Positions 1 to 8,898 of a stretch of DNA of 64,000 nucleotides are shown one piece after another. The notes under the pieces are model-generated. The model had not been told where the DNA came from, made no database searches, and saw nothing but the letters and a program-made list of their open reading frames with translations. Origin of the DNA: Streptomyces griseofuscus. Its GTDB lineage: Bacteria > Actinomycetota > Actinomycetes > Streptomycetales > Streptomycetaceae. Position 1 is the stretch's first letter. Each line of letters opens with the position of its first letter. The translations under genes were made by a program, and so were the position numbers. Where the stretch lies: contig NZ_CP051006.1 in assembly GCF_014673495.1 (NCBI RefSeq), positions 5,022,001-5,086,000 on the forward strand, written 5' to 3'.

Positions 1-1
1 C

Positions 2-1132
2 ATCACCACCCCGCCCGAGGAGCGCCACCCGGTGCTCACCTTCGTGGGGCCGTACGAGGAGAAGCAGATCGGCGCCGCCATCCGGCGTGAACTGCTGCGC
101 GAGGGCCAGGTCTTCTACATCCACAACCGGGTCGAGTCCATCGACCGCGCGGCGGCCCGGCTGCGCGACATCGTGCCCGAGGCCCGTATCGCCACCGCGC
201 ACGGACAGATGTCGGAGGCGGCCCTGGAGCAGGTCGTGGTCGACTTCTGGGAGAAGAAGTTCGACGTGCTGGTCTCCACCACCATCGTGGAGTCCGGGAT
301 CGACATCTCCAACGCGAACACCCTGATCGTGGAGCGCGGTGACACCTTCGGCCTCTCCCAGCTGCACCAGCTGCGCGGCCGGGTCGGGCGTGGCCGCGAG
401 CGCGGGTACGCGTACTTCCTGTACCCGCCGGAGAAGCCGCTCACCGAGACCGCCCATGAGCGGCTCGCGACCATCGCCCAGCACACCGAGATGGGCGCGG
501 GCATGTACGTGGCCATGAAGGACCTGGAGATCCGCGGCGCCGGCAATCTGCTCGGCGGCGAGCAGTCCGGGCACATCGCGGGCGTCGGCTTCGACCTGTA
601 CATGCGCATGGTGGGGGAGGCGGTCGCGGACTACCGGCGGCAGTTGGAGACGGGGGAGGTCGAGGAGGAGGCGCCGCTGGAGGTCAAGATCGAGCTGCCC
701 GTCGACGCGCATGTCCCGCACGAGTACGCGCCCGGCGAGCGGCTGCGCCTCCAGGCCTACCGCGCCATCGCCTCCGCCAACTCGGAGGAGGACATCAAGG
801 CCGTCCGCGAGGAACTCACCGACCGCTACGGCAAGCTGCCCGAGCCGGTGGAGAACCTGCTGCTGGTGGCCGGGCTGCGGATGCTCGCGCGGGCCTGCGG
901 GGTCGGCGAGATCGTCCTTCAGGGCCCCAACATCCGCTTCGCGCCCGTCGAGCTGCGCGAGTCGCAGGAGCTGCGCCTCAAGCGGCTGTACCCCGGTACG
1001 GTCATCAAGCCGGCCGTGCACCAGGTGCTGGTGCCCCGCCCGAAGACCGCGAAGGTGGGCGGCAAGCCGCTGGTCGGACGCGAACTGCTCGCCTGGGTCG
1101 GGGAGTTCCTGGCCTCGGTGCTGGGGTCCTGA
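2..1132 (+). CDS. mfd: Transcription-repair coupling factor Mfd, C-terminal part (5' end outside window)
   Basis: Mfd is a DNA translocase that removes stalled RNA polymerase and recruits UvrA to lesions on the transcribed strand. The open frame runs in from the left edge, so only about 376 C-terminal residues are seen of a protein of usually about 1150-1200. The visible part holds the second RecA-like helicase lobe, with the GQMSE segment, VSTTIVESGIDI and the QLRGRVGRG motif VI (RG-x-GR), followed by the YFLYP stretch of the TRG motif and the regulatory C-terminal domain. A strong hairpin follows 26 bp after the stop. The identification is firm and only the truncation by the window edge is unusual. 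Confidence 0.97.
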   Translation: MTTPPEERHPVLTFVGPYEEKQIGAAIRRELLREGQVFYIHNRVESIDRAAARLRDIVPEARIATAHGQMSEAALEQVVVDFWEKKFDVLVSTTIVESGIDISNANTLIVERGDTFGLSQLHQLRGRVGRGRERGYAYFLYPPEKPLTETAHERLATIAQHTEMGAGMYVAMKDLEIRGAGNLLGGEQSGHIAGVGFDLYMRMVGEAVADYRRQLETGEVEEEAPLEVKIELPVDAHVPHEYAPGERLRLQAYRAIASANSEEDIKAVREELTDRYGKLPEPVENLLLVAGLRMLARACGVGEIVLQGPNIRFAPVELRESQELRLKRLYPGTVIKPAVHQVLVPRPKTAKVGGKPLVGRELLAWVGEFLASVLGS

Positions 1133-1157
1133 CCTCGATCCCACCCCGGGAGTGAGC

Positions 1158-1186
1158 CGGCGCACGGACGAACGGTCCGTGCGCCG
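1158..1186 (+). terminator. Hairpin terminator after mfd
   Basis: A perfect 12-bp inverted repeat (arms 1158-1169 and 1175-1186, loop of 5 nt) lies 26 bp after the mfd stop. There is no U-tract, as is common for streptomycete terminators. Confidence 0.65.
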
Positions 1187-1345
1187 TTCCATGGCCGCCG
1201 TGTGCCCCACCTCACGCCCCGCTTGCCCCTGAATCCTCCCTTTGGGACCCATCTGCCGCTCCGTAGTGGGCAGTTACCGTAAGGGGCGGAACGATCCGCC
1301 CCGCTTCCGAGGGCGGACCCACAGGGCGAGCAAGGGGGGCGTGGC

Positions 1346-2062
1346 ATGACGCGTCTGAAGAGTGCGACGGTCTGTGCGGTGGTCGTACTGGCCGCCGCGA
1401 CCGGCTGCAAGTCGGGCCAGGACAAGGGGGCTTCGGGCCCCGAACCGAAGAGCGGCGGCGGCGTCGTGCTGACCGCCGTGAAGGCGCTGCCCGTCAAAGG
1501 CCGTGCCCCGAAGACCGGTTACTCCCGGGAGCGGTTCGGCAGCGCGTGGGCGGACACGGACTCCAACTCCTGCGACACCCGGGACGACATCCTCAAGCGC
1601 GATCTGAAGGACGTGAAGTTCACCGGCGGCACCTGCAAGGTCACCTACGGGCTGCTGGACCCGGACCCGTACTCGGGCAAGGACATCACCTACCGGCGCG
1701 GCGCCAGCAAGGTCGACATCGACCATGTCGTCGCCCTCTCGGACGCCTGGCAGAAGGGCGCCAAGTACTGGGACGCCAACAAGCGGATCGCGCTGGCCAA
1801 CGATCCGCTCAACCTCATCGCGGTCGACGCGAGCGCCAACCGCGGCAAGGGCGACGGCGACGCGGCCACCTGGCTGCCGCCGGACAAGGACTACCGCTGC
1901 TCGTACGTGGCGACGCAGGTGGCGGTGAAGAAGAAGTACGGCCTGTGGGTCACCTCCGGTGAGAAGGCGGCGATGGAGAAGGTCCTCACCGCCTGCCCGA
2001 ACCAGAAGCTGCCCTCCGGCGGCAACCCGACCGAGGCCCCCGCGCGCTTCAAGGCCCGCTAG
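1346..2062 (+). CDS. Secreted lipoprotein with HNH/DUF1524-type nuclease domain
   Basis: The protein has 238 residues. The N-terminus is a lipoprotein signal with lipobox AATGC (Cys21), so it should be anchored outside the membrane. From about residue 60 it resembles the HNH family DUF1524 (GmrSD-type) of secreted actinobacterial nucleases. The core motif is DIDHVVALSDAW near residue 122, followed by NDPLNLIAVDASANR near 152. A GGGGGG ribosome site stands 7 bp before the ATG. It is a likely extracellular or surface nuclease, but the substrate is unknown. The family assignment rests on the motif pattern and no activity is shown. Confidence 0.8.
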   Translation: MTRLKSATVCAVVVLAAATGCKSGQDKGASGPEPKSGGGVVLTAVKALPVKGRAPKTGYSRERFGSAWADTDSNSCDTRDDILKRDLKDVKFTGGTCKVTYGLLDPDPYSGKDITYRRGASKVDIDHVVALSDAWQKGAKYWDANKRIALANDPLNLIAVDASANRGKGDGDAATWLPPDKDYRCSYVATQVAVKKKYGLWVTSGEKAAMEKVLTACPNQKLPSGGNPTEAPARFKAR

Positions 2063-2085
2063 GGCCTGTCTGGCCATTCCCGTCG

Positions 2086-3198
2086 TCAGTGCGCGCGCGG
2101 CGGCGGGGCCGGGCGGCCCGCCTTCTCCCAGCCGACGAAGGTGTTGGTACGGGCGTGCACGAACGCCTTCACCGGGTCGCCGGAGTACGTCCACGGCACA
2201 CTGCCGACGTACCCGCCGACCGCCCGGAACTGCTCCACCGCCTCCGCGTACCGCTTCCTCTCGAACAGCATCTTGGCCAGCAGATGCCGTACCAGCGGCA
2301 GCCGGTGATGCCCGGCCGGGATCCGGGCCACGGCGTCCAGGGTGGCGTCGATGGCCGGGTCCACGAACGGCTGGTCGTACACGGGCCCCTTGGCCTCCCG
2401 GCAGGCGTGCTCGAACAACGCGTACAGGCGCAGCACGGGCAGCGGGCTGCCGGGCGGGGCGGCGGCTGCCGCCTGCTCGGCGAACGCGTACATCAGTTCG
2501 TGGGAGCCGCGCCATTTGGCGCACCAGTACTGGAGCGCGCTGACATGGGCGCCGAAGTGGTGCGGGTCGCGCGCGGTGATCTCGGCCCACAGGGCGCGGA
2601 AGTCGTCGTGCGCCCAGCCGAGTCCGAGGGCGATGGTGATCTGCGCGATCCAGGGGCAGGGGTCCTCGGGCGCCATCCGGGCGGCCTCACGGCAGGCGGG
2701 CAGCGCCTCGGCCAGCAGCCGGTGGAAGCCCTCGAACTGCTCGGAGGTGGTGTGCTTCGCCAGCTGCGCGCCGCGGACCTCGCCCGCGAGCGAGACGAGC
2801 GCGTCCGCGTGCACGAGCGCGGCGGACGGGTCGCCGGGGTACTCGGTGCGCCAGGCCTTCACCCAGGAGTCGTCCTCGACGGCGGCGTTGACCAGGATGC
2901 CGAGCCGGTACCAGCGCAGATCCCAGTCGCGGCCCGCGTTCGCGAGATAGCCGGCGGCCCGCCGCCAGTCACCGGCGAGGGCGGCCGCGGCCACGGCGTC
3001 GGCCTCGGGGTCGGGGCCCGCGTGCCGCTTGTCGAGCCGCGCGGCGGGCACCAGGCCGTAGGCGGCCGCGTCGATGGTGACCGGCGCCTTGGCCTTCTCC
3101 TCGGCCTTCTGGGCGCGCGCCTTGCGGATGTTGCGCGGGATGGTGACGGCCGCGTAGGCGAGGACGCCGACGCCGGCTATGTCGATCAGGACGTTCAT
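2086..3198 (-). CDS. Membrane-anchored TPR-like protein of unknown function
   Basis: The protein has 370 residues. Residues 1-20 form one hydrophobic anchor (VLIDIAGVGVLAYAAVTI), followed by a basic, Lys/Ala-rich stretch. The rest is Ala- and Trp-rich helical pairs that read like irregular tetratricopeptide repeats. Examples are DWRRAAGYL near 95, FRALWAEITARDPHHFGAHVSA near 205 and ERKRYAEAVEQFRAVGGYV near 320. The gene is convergent with the HNH lipoprotein and sits 66 bp after the end of the M48 protease gene on the same strand. I do not recognise a named family. It may be a scaffold for a partner at the membrane. Confidence 0.7.
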   Translation of the reverse strand: MNVLIDIAGVGVLAYAAVTIPRNIRKARAQKAEEKAKAPVTIDAAAYGLVPAARLDKRHAGPDPEADAVAAAALAGDWRRAAGYLANAGRDWDLRWYRLGILVNAAVEDDSWVKAWRTEYPGDPSAALVHADALVSLAGEVRGAQLAKHTTSEQFEGFHRLLAEALPACREAARMAPEDPCPWIAQITIALGLGWAHDDFRALWAEITARDPHHFGAHVSALQYWCAKWRGSHELMYAFAEQAAAAAPPGSPLPVLRLYALFEHACREAKGPVYDQPFVDPAIDATLDAVARIPAGHHRLPLVRHLLAKMLFERKRYAEAVEQFRAVGGYVGSVPWTYSGDPVKAFVHARTNTFVGWEKAGRPAPPPRAH

Positions 3199-3264
3199 GA
3201 ACGGGTCTCTCGGGTGATCGGGGCCGCCTGGGGGAGGTGACCGGGGAGGGCGGGCGAGCGGCCG

Positions 3265-5037
3265 TCAGGCCAGGGTGTGGGGTGCCGGTCCGGTGCCGTC
3301 GAGCGGTCCATGGGCGCCGCCGCGCAGCAGCAGAGTACGCAAGGGCGCGGTCACGGCCGGTTCGGCCACCGCCCGGTCCAGCGCCGCCGGCAGGTCCTCG
3401 GTGAACCACGCGGGCGCCGTCCGCCGCACCGGGGGCCCCGCCCAGCACAGCTCCCACCGGCACAGACCCGTCTCCAGCGCGGCGCCCAGCGCCAGTTGGC
3501 GCAGGGCCGAGCGGAAGGCCGTACGGGCGAACTCGCGCGCCGCGCGCCCACTGCTGCGGGCGGCCCGCTCGGACCGCGGCAGCCGGGCGGCCAACTCGTC
3601 AAGCAGGCCCCGGTCGAGCAGGTCGAGGAGGTGGCCCAGGGCGATGACGCCGGGGGCGGCCGGGGCACCGGTCAGCTCGGCCATGGCCGCGAGCAGCGGT
3701 TCCGTCTCCCGCGCGGCAATATCCCGGCGTGCCTGCCACGGAAGTTCGGCCCAGGGGACCCGGTGTTTGGACAGCGCTTCCGTGCTCAGGGTGGCCTGTT
3801 CCAGGCCGGCCAGGAGCCGGTCCGGCGCGCGGAGCAGGGCGGTGGCCGGACGGCGTACGAGGGTGAGGGTACGGCCGTCGTCGGGGAGTGACTCCAGTGC
3901 CCTGATCCGGTCGGCCGTGGGCGGGTGGGAGGCGTACGGGGACCGGTCCTCGCCGGGCTCCTCCGGCAGTGGTTCGCGCGCCAGTGCCGCCAGCTGCTCA
4001 CGGCGGGTGTCGTCCACGAGCAGCAGGGCGAACCCGCCGTAGAACTGCCCTTCCGGGGGCAGCAGTCCGGCGTCCCAGCCCATCAGGGCGTACTGGTTCA
4101 GATAGAGCTCGTCGGCCGCTTCCAGCGCGGGGACGCGGCGCAGGGCGGCGGCCGTGGTGGCGGGGCCGGCGATCCGGGCGGCGACCAGGTCGGCCGCGTA
4201 CTCCTGGCGGCGGCTGACCGCCTCGGTCAGGCGCAGGCACAGCTTCGCGTACGCGGTGAAGACGAGCGCCAGGTAGTGGTCGGGCCCTCGCGTACCGCCC
4301 CGCCTCAGGGGCGGCGGCCTGCCCTCCGCACGGCGCCGGGCGGTCTTCGCGGCGAACTCCGCCCGCTCCTCCGCCTCCTCGCGCGCGGCCCGCTCCCGCA
4401 GCGCGCCGACGGTGTGCGCCAGCCGGCCGCGCAGCGCCGCCACCACATGGCCCAACCGGGTGTCATGGTGGGCGTAATGGCCCAGCTCGTGCCCGAGCAC
4501 GGCGTCCAGCTCGGCCCCGGGCAGACCCAGCAGCAGGGCCACGCCGAGGAAGAGCCGCCGCTCGCCCGGGACCAGCCCGAGCCACCGGGCGTCCTCCCGC
4601 ACCATGGCGACGGCACCCGGGACGATCCGTATCTCCGCGGGCGGCCGGGTGCCCACCCGCTCGGCCAGCCGCCGTACGTGCTCCCACAGTTCGGGCTGCT
4701 CCCGGGGTGTCAGCGAGAGACCCGGCGGTCCCTCCCGCCCCTCCTCGCGCCGCCGGCCGAGCGCGACGACCCGCAGCACGCACCAGGCGACGGCCAGCGA
4801 GCCGAGCCAGCCCTCGACGGTGACGACGGTGAACGTGCCCCGGGCCAGTACGACGTCCAGGGCCGCCACTGCGACGAGGAGCGCCAGGGCCAGCAGATAG
4901 AACCCGAGCAGCAGCCCGAGGGCGAGCGCGGCGCGCAGGGAGGCTCCCGGCGCGCCGCGCCCCGCGGCCGGTCCGGAGGCTGCCGGACCGGCGGGACGGA
5001 GAGGCATCGGCACCTCTTCCATCGGCACCCTTCGCAT
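3265..5037 (-). CDS. M48-family membrane zinc metalloprotease
   Basis: The protein has 590 residues. Two or more N-terminal membrane segments (about 30-95) precede an M48 peptidase domain. The zinc signature HELGH is near residue 183 in VLGHELGHYAHHDT, and the third ligand is probably a Glu in the RRQEYAAD segment near 277. The family comprises membrane-integrated Ste24/HtpX-like proteases that cut misfolded membrane proteins. The C-terminal 250 residues beyond the protease core are Ala/Arg-rich and not assigned. Three in-frame ATGs near the start (5037, 5019, 5007) each follow a purine-rich site, so the exact start is uncertain. Confidence 0.85.
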   Translation of the reverse strand: MRRVPMEEVPMPLRPAGPAASGPAAGRGAPGASLRAALALGLLLGFYLLALALLVAVAALDVVLARGTFTVVTVEGWLGSLAVAWCVLRVVALGRRREEGREGPPGLSLTPREQPELWEHVRRLAERVGTRPPAEIRIVPGAVAMVREDARWLGLVPGERRLFLGVALLLGLPGAELDAVLGHELGHYAHHDTRLGHVVAALRGRLAHTVGALRERAAREEAEERAEFAAKTARRRAEGRPPPLRRGGTRGPDHYLALVFTAYAKLCLRLTEAVSRRQEYAADLVAARIAGPATTAAALRRVPALEAADELYLNQYALMGWDAGLLPPEGQFYGGFALLLVDDTRREQLAALAREPLPEEPGEDRSPYASHPPTADRIRALESLPDDGRTLTLVRRPATALLRAPDRLLAGLEQATLSTEALSKHRVPWAELPWQARRDIAARETEPLLAAMAELTGAPAAPGVIALGHLLDLLDRGLLDELAARLPRSERAARSSGRAAREFARTAFRSALRQLALGAALETGLCRWELCWAGPPVRRTAPAWFTEDLPAALDRAVAEPAVTAPLRTLLLRGGAHGPLDGTGPAPHTLA

Positions 5038-5079
5038 CGGCGCCCTTTCGGGGGGACGGGACGGAGGACGGCGGGCGGG

Positions 5080-5787
5080 CTACTTCTTCAGACCGGCGAG
5101 GATCGTCGTCGTCAGCTTCTTCGCGGAGGCGGCGCCGTTGTCGCTGCCCGCCGTGGACAGCACGGTGACCACGGAGGAGCCGGAGCGGGCCGCCACGAGG
5201 GTGGTGCCGTTCTGCCACTTCCCGCTCGTCAGCGTCATCGTGTACGCCTCGTCGCCGAGCCCGGCGGTGGCCTTGCCGGCGACCTTCACCTTGGCGTGCG
5301 CGTCGGTGTCCGTGAACGTGGCGCACCGGGTGGCGACGGCCTCGATCTGCTTCATCGCGTCCTTCGCCTGGGCGGCCGGGAACTCGTCGATCTCCTGGGC
5401 GACCTCCTCGGTCTTCTGCGCGTTCACATAGTCGTTCTGCGCGAACGAGGAGCTGTTCTTGTAGCCGGTCACCTGTATCCAGGACGTGCTCTCCAGGCTG
5501 ACGCAGTCCGGCTTCGTGGTCTTCCGGGCGGACGTGGAGAGCAGCTCGGCGCCGCTGTCGGCGGTGTTGTCGTCCTCGACGGTGTAACCGGCCGGGAAGG
5601 CGGAGGCGGGGGCCAGCAGCTTCTTCAGCTGCGTACCCGTGAGCAGACCGGCGTTCGGGTCCTTCGCCTTGGTCTGCTTCGCGCTCGGGGCGGAGGCGTC
5701 CGTGGAGCCGGTGGAGCAGGCGGTGAGGGCCAGGGGCAGGACCGCGGCGACGGCGAGCAGCGTGGCGGCACGGGACGAGAGACGCAT
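5080..5787 (-). CDS. Secreted lipoprotein, PknH-sensor-like
   Basis: The protein has 235 residues and a clear lipobox, LALTAC (Cys24). After a low-complexity linker, residues 50-235 form one soluble domain with two Cys (DCVSLES and TRCATF) that could pair. The pattern (AFPAGYTV..., TSWIQVTGYKNSSS, TRCATF) resembles the extracellular sensor domain attached to mycobacterial PknH and many actinobacterial lipoproteins, but the similarity is weak. The ATG follows GAAGGA at good spacing. The gene is divergent from the methylase-like gene, and inverted repeats lie in the shared upstream region. Confidence 0.7.
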   Translation of the reverse strand: MRLSSRAATLLAVAAVLPLALTACSTGSTDASAPSAKQTKAKDPNAGLLTGTQLKKLLAPASAFPAGYTVEDDNTADSGAELLSTSARKTTKPDCVSLESTSWIQVTGYKNSSSFAQNDYVNAQKTEEVAQEIDEFPAAQAKDAMKQIEAVATRCATFTDTDAHAKVKVAGKATAGLGDEAYTMTLTSGKWQNGTTLVAARSGSSVVTVLSTAGSDNGAASAKKLTTTILAGLKK

Positions 5788-5854
5788 GACAGTCCTTCAG
5801 GGCTGGTGGAATACGAACGGATGAGCGTTCGCTGGGTCAATAACAGCAGAGCCT

Positions 5855-5897
5855 GTGAACCGAGTCAACATGGTTCACGGTGTTCCGCAGCGAACAC
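5855..5897. promoter_or_regulatory. Two inverted repeats in divergent control region
   Basis: Arms GTGAACC (5855-5861) and GGTTCAC (5872-5878) form one inverted repeat, and GTGTTC (5880-5885) with GAACAC (5892-5897) forms a second. They lie between the divergently read lipoprotein and methylase-like genes, which suggests an operator for one or both. The regulator is unknown. Confidence 0.4.
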
Positions 5898-5965
5898 GCT
5901 GTGAATGAAGGGATCTTGTGTACGCCGGTATGCTCGGTACAAACGGGACGAGGGGAGCGGGGCCG

Positions 5966-8134
5966 GTGCAGGATCAGGCGACAGAGGTGACCGCGGCCGG
6001 TATCGCGCGGCTCGCCGGAGTGGGCCGGGCCGCCGTCAGCAACTGGCGCCGTCGGCACGCTGATTTCCCCAAGCCGGTCGGGGGCACCGAGACCAGCCCC
6101 TCCTTCGCGCTCGCGGAGGTCGAGGGATGGCTGCGCAAGCAGGGGAAACTCGCCGAAGTCCCGTTGCGCGAAAGGGTCTGGCAGCAGCTCGCGGGGCATC
6201 CCGAGGGCCCGCTCACCGCGCTGGTGCACGCCGGGTGCACGCTGCTGCTGATCCATGAGCGCTCCACCGTCTGGCTGGCGGCGAGCGCTGGTTCCGACGA
6301 GCGCCTGGCCCGGCTGCTGCCGGGCGCCCTGGCGCAGGTGCTGACCCCGCGGCTCGGGGCGCTGGCGGGGGTGCTGATGTCCGGGGTCGGGGCGCCGGAT
6401 GATGTGAACACGCCGGACGGCTCTCAGGCGACGGACAGGAGATCGACAGCCCCGGGTGTGAACACCGCGCCGACGACCCCCGATGTGAACATCCCCGACT
6501 CCTCCGGCGCCTCCGGCTCCCCGAGCACCCCGCCCCCGCTCCTCCCCTCCGTCCCCCTCCTGCGCGGCGCCGCCGAACTCGCCGTCGAGGTGGGGGCGCG
6601 GCAGGCGTTCGAGTTCCTGCTGGGCCGGCATCTGGACGCCAACCCCCGCCAGTACACGCTCACCCCGGCCGAACTCGCCGCCCTCATGGCCGACCTGGCC
6701 GGTCCGGCCCGTACCGCCCTGGACCCGGCCTGCGGCACCGGCGCCCTGCTGCGGGCCGTGGACACCCGCCCCGAGCAGTGGCTGCACGCCCAGGACAGCG
6801 CCCCCGACCTCGCCGCGCTCACCGCACTACGGCTCGCGCTGCACTCGCGCGCCGGCGTGCGCGCCGCCGCCGGGGACGCCCTGCGCGCCGACGCCTTCCC
6901 GGAGCTGCGCGCCGACGTGGTGCTGTGCCACCCGCCGTTCAACGAACGCAACTGGGGCCACGACGAACTCGCCTACGACCCCCGCTGGGAGTACGGCTTC
7001 CCGGCCCGCACCGAGTCCGAGCTGGCCTGGGTGCAGCACGCCCTGGCCCGGCTCACCGACGGCGGCACGGCCGTCCTGCTGATGCCCCCGGCCGCCGCCT
7101 CCCGCCGCTCCGGGCGCCGGATCCGCGCCGACCTGCTGCGCCGGGGCGCGCTGCGGGCGGTGCTCGCGCTCCCGGTCGGGGCGGCGCCGCCGTACAACAT
7201 CCCGCTGCACGTCTGGGTGTTGTGCCGGCCCGAGCGGAACCCGGCCGCGCCCGAGGTGCTGCTCATGGACACCGGGCGGTTCGCCGGGGAGGCGCGCGGC
7301 GGCCCGGACTGGGCGGCGGTGCGCGAGGCCGTCCTGGACGCCTGGCGTGCCTTCACCCGCGCGGGACGGCTGGCGGAGCGGCCGGGCCTCGCCCGTTCGG
7401 TGCCGGTCATCGAGCTCCTCGACGACGACGTGGACCTGGCGCCCGCCCGCCATCTGCCGCCGCCCGCCGTGGCCGACGGCGCCGAGCAGCTCGCCGCGGT
7501 GCGCGAACGCCTCGGCGAGACCCTGCGTCTGACCACCGACCTCACCCCGCCGGCCGCCGACCCGGCCCCGCCCGTGCGCTGGCCGCTCACCACCATCGGC
7601 GAACTGGCGCGCGCCGGCGCACTGGTGATGCGCACCGGGGGCAGCGGCGGCCACGCGCGGCTGCCCGCGCTCACCGACACCGACGTCCTCGCCGCGACCG
7701 CGCCCTCGGGCACGCTGCCCGAGAGCGACGAGGAGGCCGTGCTGACCGAGCCGGGCGACGTCGTCGTACCGGTGCTCGGCGGCGGCTCCGTGGCGCGGGT
7801 GATCGAAGAGGCGACGGCGGGCGCCGCCCTGGGGCGCAACCTCGTCCTCCTGCGCCCCGATCCCACGGCGCTCGACCCCTGGTTCCTCGCCGGATTCCTG
7901 CGCGGCACCGCCAACAACCGGCAGGCCAGCAGCTACGCCTCCACCGCCACCCGCCTCGATGTGCGCCGCCTCCAGCTGCCCCGGCTGCCGCTGGCGGAAC
8001 AGCGGCGCTACGGCGCCCGGTTCCACGCCCTGGACGAGTTCGAGCGGGCGCTGCGGCACGCGAGCCGGCTCGGGGACCATCTGGTGCGCGGAATGTACGA
8101 CGGCCTCACGGACGGCACCGTCGCCCCCGACTGA
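5966..8134 (+). CDS. HTH + N-6 DNA methylase-like + HsdS-like fusion, probably catalytically degenerate
   Basis: The protein has 722 residues. Residues 8-50 form a MerR/Xis-like HTH (GIARLAGVGRAAVSNWRRR). Residues 190-500 match the HsdM-type adenine methyltransferase fold, with the AdoMet motif DPACGTG near 252. The catalytic (N/D/S)PP(Y/F) motif reads CHPPFN near 320, with His replacing the essential first residue, so methylation activity is doubtful. The last 180 residues resemble an HsdS specificity half (STATRLDVRRLQLP... LAEQRRYGARF). No restriction subunit is nearby. The GTG at 5966 is preferred because GAGGGGAG precedes it at 5950-5957. A GTG at 5918 would add 16 residues. The role may be DNA binding or regulation rather than restriction-modification. 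Confidence 0.75.
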   Translation: MQDQATEVTAAGIARLAGVGRAAVSNWRRRHADFPKPVGGTETSPSFALAEVEGWLRKQGKLAEVPLRERVWQQLAGHPEGPLTALVHAGCTLLLIHERSTVWLAASAGSDERLARLLPGALAQVLTPRLGALAGVLMSGVGAPDDVNTPDGSQATDRRSTAPGVNTAPTTPDVNIPDSSGASGSPSTPPPLLPSVPLLRGAAELAVEVGARQAFEFLLGRHLDANPRQYTLTPAELAALMADLAGPARTALDPACGTGALLRAVDTRPEQWLHAQDSAPDLAALTALRLALHSRAGVRAAAGDALRADAFPELRADVVLCHPPFNERNWGHDELAYDPRWEYGFPARTESELAWVQHALARLTDGGTAVLLMPPAAASRRSGRRIRADLLRRGALRAVLALPVGAAPPYNIPLHVWVLCRPERNPAAPEVLLMDTGRFAGEARGGPDWAAVREAVLDAWRAFTRAGRLAERPGLARSVPVIELLDDDVDLAPARHLPPPAVADGAEQLAAVRERLGETLRLTTDLTPPAADPAPPVRWPLTTIGELARAGALVMRTGGSGGHARLPALTDTDVLAATAPSGTLPESDEEAVLTEPGDVVVPVLGGGSVARVIEEATAGAALGRNLVLLRPDPTALDPWFLAGFLRGTANNRQASSYASTATRLDVRRLQLPRLPLAEQRRYGARFHALDEFERALRHASRLGDHLVRGMYDGLTDGTVAPD

Positions 8135-8235
8135 TCCCTGACAACGGTTTGATACATCCCGGATGTGTTGTCGGCGCCGGGCCATATGCTCGATCCGCAC
8201 GCCAGTACCAGGGACTTCGGGCAACAGGAGCAGCC

Positions 8236-8898
8236 ATGCAGGGCCACGGCTACGGACAGCCGGCCAAGAAGCCGCCGCATCTCGCGGTGCTGGTCCTGCT
8301 GCGCGTGCTGTTCGTGGCGGCCGGATTCCTCAGCATCGGGTTCCTGGCCTGGGCGATGCTGCTGCGGCTGGCCGCCGTCACCCGCAGGCCCCTGGACTGG
8401 GGACTGTTCGTGACCACGCTGTTCGCCGACATCGCGGCCATCGTCCTGGTGGCGAACGATCCGTCCGACGACGCCTCGGGCGTCGGCGGCACCCTCGGCA
8501 TGTGGCTGGTGCTCATCACCCTGGTCTCCGCGACCACGTACTACCTCATCGCGGAGATACGCCATTACGGGCGCCGCGAGCGGGAGTTCGCGGCCCGTTC
8601 GGCACCGGCGTACGGCTACCCGGGCCCGGCGGCCCGGCCGTACGCCACACCCGTCATACCCACCATGCCGGCCGCCCCCACCATGCCGGCCGCCCCCGCC
8701 ATGTCCGGCATGCCCACCCCGCCCCCGGCGGCCCCGCACACCCCCGTGCCCGGCCCGCCGCCGGTCGTGCCGCCTTCGCACCGCCCCGCCCCCGCGCGCA
8801 TCGACCAGGTGCGGGCCGAGCTGGACGAACTCAGCGACTATCTGCGCAAGCACGACGGACAGCACGACGGCCGGCGTGAGGACGGAATCGAAAGGTGA
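8236..8898 (+). CDS. Small membrane protein with proline-rich tail, upstream of kinase
   Basis: The protein has 220 residues. The ATG at 8236 follows CAGGAG. Three or four hydrophobic segments lie between residues 15 and 115 (LAVLVLLRVLFVAAGFLSIGF, WGLFVTTLFADIAAIVLV, MWLVLITLVSATTYYLIAEI). A Pro/Ala/Met-rich tail with repeated TMPAAP units follows, then a short charged helix. Its stop overlaps the start of the Ser/Thr kinase gene (GTGA), so the two are translationally coupled and the protein may anchor or be a target of the kinase. No named family is recognised. Confidence 0.75.
   Translation: MQGHGYGQPAKKPPHLAVLVLLRVLFVAAGFLSIGFLAWAMLLRLAAVTRRPLDWGLFVTTLFADIAAIVLVANDPSDDASGVGGTLGMWLVLITLVSATTYYLIAEIRHYGRREREFAARSAPAYGYPGPAARPYATPVIPTMPAAPTMPAAPAMSGMPTPPPAAPHTPVPGPPPVVPPSHRPAPARIDQVRAELDELSDYLRKHDGQHDGRREDGIER

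Noticed and set aside
3925..5904. 659-codon open frame on the plus strand opposite the M48 protease and lipoprotein genes
   Set aside because: It covers two coherent genes on the other strand, and its translation is low-complexity Arg/Gly/Gln without motifs.
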